A DNA stretch of 64,000 nucleotides from Paludibacteraceae bacterium (GTDB taxonomy: Bacteria; Bacteroidota; Bacteroidia; Bacteroidales; Paludibacteraceae), in NCBI GenBank assembly GCA_017527905.1, contig JAFXPK010000001.1, positions 1 to 64,000 on the forward strand, in the 5' to 3' direction. Shown in pieces: positions 58,930 through 64,000 of this stretch. Under the pieces are notes generated by a model. It was not told the origin of the DNA and did no database searches. It was given only the letters and a program-made list of their open reading frames with translations. The translations under genes and the position numbers were made by a program. The stretch's first letter is position 1, and each line of letters starts with the position of its first letter.

Positions 58930-60219
58930 ATGATGAACAGTAGTGAAATACAAAGTGTCAAGAATAAATTTGGTATCGTTGGAGTGGATGCTGCGTTGAA
59001 CCGTGCGATCGACGTGGCCGTTCAGGTTGCGTCTACCGATCTGTCCGTGCTTGTCACGGGTGAGAGCGGTGTGGGCAAGGAGCGGATTCCCCAAATCATC
59101 CACCAGAACAGTTCCCGGAAACATAATAAATACATTGCGGTGAATTGTGGCGCGATTCCGGAGGGAACGATTGATTCCGAGCTTTTCGGGCATGTGAAGG
59201 GCTCGTTTACGGGTGCGACATCAGATAGGAAAGGATATTTCGAGGAGGCGAATGGAGGCACTATTTTCTTGGACGAGGTAGGTGAGCTCCCGCTATCCAC
59301 GCAAGTACGTCTGCTTCGTGTCCTGGAGGCGGGCGAATATATGAAGGTGGGCTCGTCGGAGGTCTACAAGACGAATGTGCGAGTGGTGGCCGCCACTAAT
59401 TTGGACATGGCCCGCGCCATATCGGATGGACGTTTCCGCGAGGATTTGTATTATAGGTTGAATACGGTGCCGATTACTGTTCCGCCGCTTCGTCAGCGGG
59501 GAGACGACATCTATTTGTTGTTCCGGAAATTCGCCACGGATTTCGCGGAGAAATACAAAATGCCGGCGGTCTCTTTGTCCGCCGAAGCGAAAATGTTGTT
59601 GCTCCATTATCCGTGGCCGGGTAATGTCCGTCAATTGAAAAACGTGACGGAGCAGATCTCTGTGCTGGAGACGGACCGTGAGATCTCGAGGGAGACGTTG
59701 CTCTCCTATTTGCCGGCCCAATCGGTGGAGTCGAACCTCCCTATGGTCGCGTCCACATCAGGCGACAAGTCGTTTAACAGCGAGCGGGAGATTCTTTATC
59801 AGGTCTTGTTCGACATGAAGAAGGATATGAATGACCTGAAGAAATTGGTGAACGACATCATGCGTAACGCAGGTATGCATGTCGAGGATATGCCGATGAA
59901 TCAAGTGGATGTGCACGCATATCGTGACGTCCACCAATCGTACGAAGATGTGCGAGGATTGGATGCCAACTTCCCGTCAGATCCGGGGGTGCAAACCACT
60001 CCTGTGACGCCGCCTTCCGTGACGAAGATCAAATCGCAGCATGACATCCAGGACATGGAGGAGTATGTGGAGGAGAATTTCTCCCTGGAGGATGCGGAGA
60101 AGGACATGATCAAAAAAGCATTGGAGAAACACAATAATAAAAGGAAGTATGCGGCGCAGGATTTGAAGATATCCGAGCGTACATTGTATAGAAAGATTAA
60201 ACAATATGGTTTGGAATAA
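58930..60219 (+). CDS. Sigma-54-dependent transcriptional activator (AAA+ with Fis-type HTH)
   Basis: A 429-aa protein whose AAA+ domain (about 15-255) has Walker A GESGVGKE, the sigma-54 contact loop written GSFTGA instead of GAFTGA, Walker B GGTIFLDEVGELP, and the sensor region NVRVVAATN and RFREDLYYRLN. No receiver or other sensory domain precedes it. After a variable linker (about 275-370) a Fis-like HTH (KYAAQDLKISERTLYRKIKQ) ends the protein. It should open sigma-54 promoters, but what controls it is unknown. It overlaps lptE by 14 bp. Confidence 0.94.
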   Translation: MMNSSEIQSVKNKFGIVGVDAALNRAIDVAVQVASTDLSVLVTGESGVGKERIPQIIHQNSSRKHNKYIAVNCGAIPEGTIDSELFGHVKGSFTGATSDRKGYFEEANGGTIFLDEVGELPLSTQVRLLRVLEAGEYMKVGSSEVYKTNVRVVAATNLDMARAISDGRFREDLYYRLNTVPITVPPLRQRGDDIYLLFRKFATDFAEKYKMPAVSLSAEAKMLLLHYPWPGNVRQLKNVTEQISVLETDREISRETLLSYLPAQSVESNLPMVASTSGDKSFNSEREILYQVLFDMKKDMNDLKKLVNDIMRNAGMHVEDMPMNQVDVHAYRDVHQSYEDVRGLDANFPSDPGVQTTPVTPPSVTKIKSQHDIQDMEEYVEENFSLEDAEKDMIKKALEKHNNKRKYAAQDLKISERTLYRKIKQYGLE

Positions 60220-60730
60220 AAAGAACATAATTCCCCTTGTGGCATTGACCGCCTTTATAGGTATGCTTGTCTCGTGCAAGATCTCGTATAAGTTCAATGG
60301 GTCATCCATTGATTATTCGGTCGTGAAAACGATTAGCATCGATGAGTTCCCGAACAGGGCGCCGTTGGTTTATGCTTCGTTGTCGTCCGATTTCACGGAA
60401 AAGTTGAAGGATGAATTCTCCTCTAAGACTGCGCTCCGTTTCGTGGATCATGACGGAGATTTGCAGATTTCGGGAGACATCACCGGCTACAATGTGATAT
60501 CCAGCGGTGTGAACGCTTCCGGAGAGGCTGTCGACTCCCGCTTGCAGATGTCTGTTTCCGTCCGTTTCGTGAATAAGGTGAATGCCACGGAGAGTTTTGA
60601 GAAGACATTCTCCTCCTATCAGACATTCTCCAATGAGTACACGATTGATCAGGTGCAGGGCGAACTCAACGGATTGTTGATAGAGGATATTGTTAGCCAG
60701 ATATTTAATGCGACTGTAGCGAACTGGTAA
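60206..60730 (+). CDS. lptE: LPS-assembly lipoprotein LptE-like
   Basis: A 174-aa lipoprotein with lipobox GMLVSC (Cys24), followed by CKISYKFNGSSIDYSVVKTI, typical of the short LptE family of Bacteroidota. The family plugs LptD and delivers LPS to the outer leaflet. It overlaps the sigma-54 activator gene by 14 bp and precedes the next gene by 3 bp, a block often seen in Bacteroidales. Confidence 0.88.
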   Translation: MVWNKKNIIPLVALTAFIGMLVSCKISYKFNGSSIDYSVVKTISIDEFPNRAPLVYASLSSDFTEKLKDEFSSKTALRFVDHDGDLQISGDITGYNVISSGVNASGEAVDSRLQMSVSVRFVNKVNATESFEKTFSSYQTFSNEYTIDQVQGELNGLLIEDIVSQIFNATVANW

Positions 60731-60733
60731 GAG

Positions 60734-61447
60734 ATGACGACAAGTGAGATCATATCGTTGATGGAGCATCCCGGACGGATTGCCGAATGCCACCTGGAGG
60801 ATCTTCGGGAGAGTGTGGCGCGTTTCCCTTATGCGCAGGCTTTCCGATTGCTCTACTTGAAGGGGCTTCACAATGTGGGTGACCTTCGTTTCGACCAGGA
60901 GCTGAGGAAGACATCACTGTTTTCTGTGGATAGGAATGCGTTGTACCAGTTAATCCTAGTGCCTGTTGAGACGGAAGAAGAGGAGAAGGTGGATATCCCG
61001 GCGGAGGCAGTCAGGGTGACGGAGTCGGGTAGACCCTCCATCGGACAGTCTGGACGCATCACGCCATCCTCCGCATATATCACGGATATGACGGAATTAT
61101 TGAACGATTTAAAGCCTATCGACACGGGGAAACCCGTAAAAGAGATGCGCGGTCAGAGCTTAATTGACGAATTTATCACCTCAAGGGAGTCTGTTGGGGA
61201 AAATAATTATCAGGCGAATGAGTTGCCGAAGGAGCCAAGCCCGATTCTTTTGGAACAGCCTGATAATCAGTCAGAAGATGCCGAATGCTTTACGGAAACA
61301 TTGGCCAAAATCTACATAAAACAAAGGAAGTTTGACAAGGCGATAAAAATATTTAGGCAGTTAAGTTTGAAAAATCCAGAAAAAAGCATTTACTTTGCAG
61401 ACCAAATCAGATTCTTTGAAAGACTGATAGAGAATTTAAAACAATAA
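60734..61447 (+). CDS. Conserved protein of unknown function, TPR-like C-terminus, 237 aa
   Basis: A cytoplasmic-looking protein (no signal peptide). The N-terminus (IISLMEHPGRIAECHLEDLR, FPYAQAFRLLYLKGL) is helical. A polar, probably disordered middle follows, then a TPR-like end (FTETLAKIYIKQRKFDKAIK, FRQLSLKNPEKSIYFADQI). I know no function. It is 3 bp after lptE and 9 bp before secG, so it is part of that operon; a link to envelope assembly is inferred only from position. Confidence 0.85.
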   Translation: MTTSEIISLMEHPGRIAECHLEDLRESVARFPYAQAFRLLYLKGLHNVGDLRFDQELRKTSLFSVDRNALYQLILVPVETEEEEKVDIPAEAVRVTESGRPSIGQSGRITPSSAYITDMTELLNDLKPIDTGKPVKEMRGQSLIDEFITSRESVGENNYQANELPKEPSPILLEQPDNQSEDAECFTETLAKIYIKQRKFDKAIKIFRQLSLKNPEKSIYFADQIRFFERLIENLKQ

Positions 61448-61456
61448 ATAAAAAAA

Positions 61457-61762
61457 ATGATTTACACATTTATTACGATTATTGTAGTGATTGCTTCCAT
61501 CACTTTGATTGGTGCAGTATTAATGCAAAATTCGAAAGGTGGGGGCTTGGTTTCCAGTTTCCAGGCTCAGAATCAGATCATGGGCGTAAAGAAGACTACG
61601 GATTTCATGGAGAAAGCGACTTGGTTTTTGGTGTGTGTGGTGGTTGTGTTGAGTATCGCTAGTGCTGCTTTTTACCCAAGAGAGGAAGCTGGTGCAAAAT
61701 CTCAGTTGACCGGACAGGTTGAGTCTAATACGGATCCTGCTTCGGATGCTGAAGCTGAATAA
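61457..61762 (+). CDS. secG: Preprotein translocase subunit SecG
   Basis: A 101-aa protein with two membrane segments (FITIIVVIASITLIGAVLM and WFLVCVVVVLSIASAAF) separated by the SecG loop QNSKGGGLVSSFQAQNQIMG. It belongs to the SecYEG channel of the inner membrane. Last gene of the sigma-54 activator / lptE operon, with a terminator right behind it. The acidic tail is longer than average. Confidence 0.95.
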   Translation: MIYTFITIIVVIASITLIGAVLMQNSKGGGLVSSFQAQNQIMGVKKTTDFMEKATWFLVCVVVVLSIASAAFYPREEAGAKSQLTGQVESNTDPASDAEAE

Positions 61763-61784
61763 GGAAAAAATGCTCTTATTTGTC

Positions 61785-61817
61785 AAGGGGTTGGATGTTT
61801 CCGACCCCTTTTTTTCT
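61785..61817 (+). terminator. Terminator after secG
   Basis: AAGGGGTTGG (61785-61794) pairs with CCGACCCCTT (61801-61810, one G-T pair), followed by TTTTTCTTTT. Confidence 0.9.
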
Positions 61818-61824
61818 TTTAATG

Positions 61825-61855
61825 TTGCGAGAGTTCTTCGTTTTCATTATATTTG
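61825..61855 (+). promoter_or_regulatory. Promoter TTG-N20-TATATTTG of the TPM/LemA genes
   Basis: TTG (61825-61827) and TATATTTG (61848-61855) with 20 bp between them. The start at 61867 leaves a leader of about 6 nt; the ATG at 61879 would leave about 18 nt. Confidence 0.6.
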
Positions 61856-61866
61856 TATGAAGCATA

Positions 61867-62775
61867 ATGAGTAAGGAAATGAGAAAATTATTGTCTATTT
61901 TTATCGCTTTGCTTTCGTCTTGTTTGCTTTGTGCGAAACAGTATAGCGTCGCTAACATCGAGATGGTCCATCTGCAGGATGCGTCGCGTTATGTATGCAA
62001 TCCCGAAAACATTCTGTCGTGGGATTCCGTAGCGGTGATGGATGCGATGCTGAACCGTTTGGAGGACTCCACTGGCATCGAGGTGGTTGTCATCGCGGTG
62101 GACTCCCTTGCCAATCAAGATTGTTATGAGACGGCTATTCGTGTCGGGCAGAAGTATGGTGTGGGTAAATCCTCTTTGAATAATGGACTTGTCATCCTGC
62201 TCTCCACGCAGGAACGCTGTGTGCAGTTCGCTACAGGGTCCGGGCTGGAGGGTTATTTGCCCGACGTGATTTGCAAGAGGATCCAAAGGGAATGTATGCT
62301 CCCTTACTTCAAAGAAGGGGATTGGACGCGCGGCATGACGATGGGTGTGCGCGCTGTTTACGACACGTTACAAGGATCCATGACCTGGGAGGATGAAGGG
62401 GAGGAACTGACTCTTTTCGAGATAATCTTTTTCTTGGGTTGCCTTCTTTTTTTCCCGTTCCTCGCCATCTATTTCTGGTGGAAAGGCAAAAAGTGCCCTC
62501 ATTGTGGCAAGCATTCCCTGAAGCGGATCACGAGCGAGTTGTCATACTCGGACAGGTCGGTGGTGAAGTATAAGGACACGTATCAGTGCGGTAAATGCGG
62601 AGAGCGGACAGTTCGTTTGCGGACCATCTACAAGTCGACCGGCACTTCCCGTAGGTCAGGTGGTGGCGGTGGCGGCTTTGGCGGCGGATTCGGTGGCGGA
62701 TTCGGCGGTGGCATGTCTGGTGGACACTTTGGCGGCGGACATTTCGGCGGCGGCGGTGCAGGTTCTAGATTTTAG
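61867..62775 (+). CDS. TPM-domain membrane protein with zinc ribbon and Gly-rich tail
   Basis: A 302-aa protein: signal peptide or anchor (LLSIFIALLSSCLLCA; start at 61867, with MRKLL at 61879 as alternative), a TPM domain (about 25-165, with GIEVVVIAVDSLA, NNGLVILLSTQERCVQFATG), a membrane segment (about 180-205), a zinc ribbon (CPHCGKHSL, YQCGKCGE) and a tail of Gly/Phe/His repeats (GGGFGGGFGGG). TPM proteins occur with LemA, as here, and their role in the envelope is poorly known. The zinc ribbon is an addition to the usual TPM layout. Confidence 0.9.
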   Translation: MSKEMRKLLSIFIALLSSCLLCAKQYSVANIEMVHLQDASRYVCNPENILSWDSVAVMDAMLNRLEDSTGIEVVVIAVDSLANQDCYETAIRVGQKYGVGKSSLNNGLVILLSTQERCVQFATGSGLEGYLPDVICKRIQRECMLPYFKEGDWTRGMTMGVRAVYDTLQGSMTWEDEGEELTLFEIIFFLGCLLFFPFLAIYFWWKGKKCPHCGKHSLKRITSELSYSDRSVVKYKDTYQCGKCGERTVRLRTIYKSTGTSRRSGGGGGGFGGGFGGGFGGGMSGGHFGGGHFGGGGAGSRF

Positions 62776-62809
62776 TGTGAAAATTATTAAATCATAAAAG
62801 TTTATTGGT

Positions 62810-63391
62810 ATGAAAAAAAGTACGATTTTTTTGATTGGGGCGATTGTCGTCCTAGTGATTTGGTGCATTTCCGCCTATAACAATTTGGTGCAGAAGGACG
62901 AGAAAGTGACTGCTGCATGGGGAAACGTGGAGACACAGTATCAACGCCGTGCGGATCTCATCCCTAATTTGGTAGAGGTGGTGAAAGGCTATGCCAAACA
63001 CGAGCAAGGAACGCTCACCGCAGTGATCGAGGCGAGAAGCAAGGCGACTTCCATCACGATTGATCCGTCCAACATCACTCCTGAGGAGTTGGCGAAGTAT
63101 CAGGAAGCGCAAAGCTCCGTTTCCAGCGCTTTGGGCAAGTTGTTGGCTGTGGCAGAAGCCTATCCGGACTTGAAGGCGGAGTCCCGTTTCGCCGATTTGC
63201 AGGCTCAATTGGAGGGAACTGAGAACCGCATCGCGGAGTCACGCCGTGTGTTTAATGAGACGGCGAAGGATTTCAACATGGAGCTTCGCTCATTCCCTAA
63301 TAATATATTAGGTGGAATCTTCGGACTGAGAACCCGCGCTTATTTCGAGTCGGAATACGGAGCTAACAAGGCGCCTAAAGTGGAGTTCTAA
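62810..63391 (+). CDS. lemA: LemA family protein
   Basis: A 193-aa protein with an N-terminal membrane segment (IFLIGAIVVLVIWCISAY), then the helical LemA domain: NNLVQKDEKVTAAWGNVETQ, YQRRADLIPNLVEVVKGYA, and NRIAESRRVFNETAKDFN. The mostly helical domain faces the periplasm or cytoplasm according to family models. It follows the TPM gene by 34 bp, a common pairing. Molecular role unknown. Confidence 0.95.
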   Translation: MKKSTIFLIGAIVVLVIWCISAYNNLVQKDEKVTAAWGNVETQYQRRADLIPNLVEVVKGYAKHEQGTLTAVIEARSKATSITIDPSNITPEELAKYQEAQSSVSSALGKLLAVAEAYPDLKAESRFADLQAQLEGTENRIAESRRVFNETAKDFNMELRSFPNNILGGIFGLRTRAYFESEYGANKAPKVEF

Positions 63392-63419
63392 TCGTTAGGA
63401 TTTCCCCAATTATGATATG

Positions 63420-63458
63420 GGGGAGGAATCGGAGACATCTGATTCCTCCCCTCTTTTT
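63420..63458 (+). terminator. Terminator after lemA
   Basis: An 11-bp perfect stem (GGGGAGGAATC at 63420-63430 with GATTCCTCCCC at 63441-63451), then TCTTTTT. Confidence 0.92.
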
Positions 63459-63571
63459 ATGTCGACACATATCCTCTTTTGCCGCATGCGGGAAGGACGG
63501 GGAATCTTTGTGCATCATTTTTTTTTCGAAATTCCGTCAGTTTTTGGCGTGAGAAATAAAACAAAAATCAC

Positions 63572-63579
63572 TATATTTG
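63572..63579 (+). promoter_or_regulatory. -7 box TATATTTG before secDF
   Basis: Consensus match giving a leader of about 90 nt. The leader holds a small hairpin GGGTTTGTTTTTGACCC (63597-63613). Confidence 0.5.
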
Positions 63580-63676
63580 CGCTCCGATTGAAAGTGGGTT
63601 TGTTTTTGACCCAGTGATTCAGTCTGTTAATGTGAAAAATATATTTAAAAATTATTTATAATTAACTATTATTAAA

Positions 63677-64000
63677 ATGCAAAACAAAGGATTTGTAAAG
63701 TTGATTGCGGTGCTTTTCGCATTCGCTTGCCTCTTTTACCTTTCGTTTAGCCTTGTCACCAACCATTATGAGAATAAGGCTTCCAAGATGTTTGGTGAGG
63801 GTACGGAAGAATACAACAGGTATCTCGACTCCCTTTCGGGAGAGAAGATTTGGTTGGGTTATACGTTGAAGGAGTGCCGCGAGAATGAGTTGAACTTGGG
63901 TTTGGACTTGAAGGGTGGTATGAATGTGGTGATGGAGGTTTCCGTTGCCGACATCATCAAATCTTTGGCGGGAAGCCAGGCCAATACCGATGAATTTGTG
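63677..64000 (+). CDS. secDF: Protein translocase subunit SecDF, 5' part (cut by window end)
   Basis: The first 108 codons are present. They encode a membrane segment (FVKLIAVLFAFACLFYLSFS), a periplasmic start and the SecD signature NLGLDLKGGMNVVMEVS near the end of the window. In Bacteroidota SecD and SecF are often fused; only the SecD part can be seen here. SecDF uses proton flow to assist protein export. Its own promoter lies upstream. Confidence 0.92.
   Translation, partial: MQNKGFVKLIAVLFAFACLFYLSFSLVTNHYENKASKMFGEGTEEYNRYLDSLSGEKIWLGYTLKECRENELNLGLDLKGGMNVVMEVSVADIIKSLAGSQANTDEFV

Noticed and set aside
63417..63617. 66-codon frame after lemA
   Set aside because: It covers the terminator and the secDF promoter.

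Overview
The window is chromosomal DNA of a member of the Bacteroidota, most likely order Bacteroidales. The evidence is: many Bacteroidota-type promoters (TTTG, about 20 bp, TAnnTTTG) upstream of genes; few Shine-Dalgarno sites; type IX secretion (T9SS) sorting domains of type A and type B; the block sigma-54 activator / LptE / SecG; lipoproteins, a TonB-dependent receptor and a fused SecDF. I do not assign a genus. The first bases are the 3' part of a 5S rRNA, so an rRNA operon ends here.

Layout. 1-140: 5S rRNA and its terminator. 0.2-10 kb (+): a secreted unknown, a monofunctional GT51 glycosyltransferase, NnrE/NnrD, RNase R, a lipoprotein and an ABC-F ATPase. 10-13.5 kb (-): a NUC1-type nuclease lipoprotein, a FadL-like porin and an odd aromatic/Ser-Arg-rich secreted protein. 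13.6-21.7 kb (+): PrmA, a PIF1-type helicase with HRDC and helix-turn-helix parts, an LD-carboxypeptidase, RadA and a TPR protein. 21.7-22.7 kb (-): an NlpC/P60-LysM cell-wall hydrolase. 22.8-26.8 kb (+): two paralogous secreted fibre-like proteins behind near-identical promoters, followed by palindromic repeats. 27-34.5 kb (-): a beta-helix protein of the Cthe_2159 type, then a tightly packed row of two rhomboids, an EEP hydrolase and a TonB receptor. 34.8-37.1 kb (+): HU and ArgS. 37.4-41.7 kb (+): two T9SS cargo proteins sharing one N-terminal domain, with a small protein between them. 41.8-44.5 kb (-): ValS. 44.7-54 kb (-): an accessory surface-protein island containing a radical SAM enzyme with two partner lipoproteins, two copies of a [fibre protein + C13 legumain-like peptidase] cassette and one solo fibre gene. 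54.4-58.8 kb (-): a U32 peptidase, MetA, a glycosyltransferase and RidA. 58.9-64 kb (+): a sigma-54 activator, LptE, a small unknown protein, SecG, a TPM protein, LemA and the start of SecDF.

The most unusual part is 44.7-54 kb together with 22.8-26.8 kb. Five secreted proteins there share one C-terminal module (ENKHLPG[VI]PSA motif plus a C-terminal coiled coil). Two of them sit exactly 12 bp upstream of a T9SS-sorted legumain-like cysteine peptidase with an EF-hand-like loop. Beside this lies a radical SAM/lipoprotein system whose modification chemistry is, to my knowledge, unknown. Whether the three parts act together is inference only. Everything here was read from sequence by eye; no database search was run.
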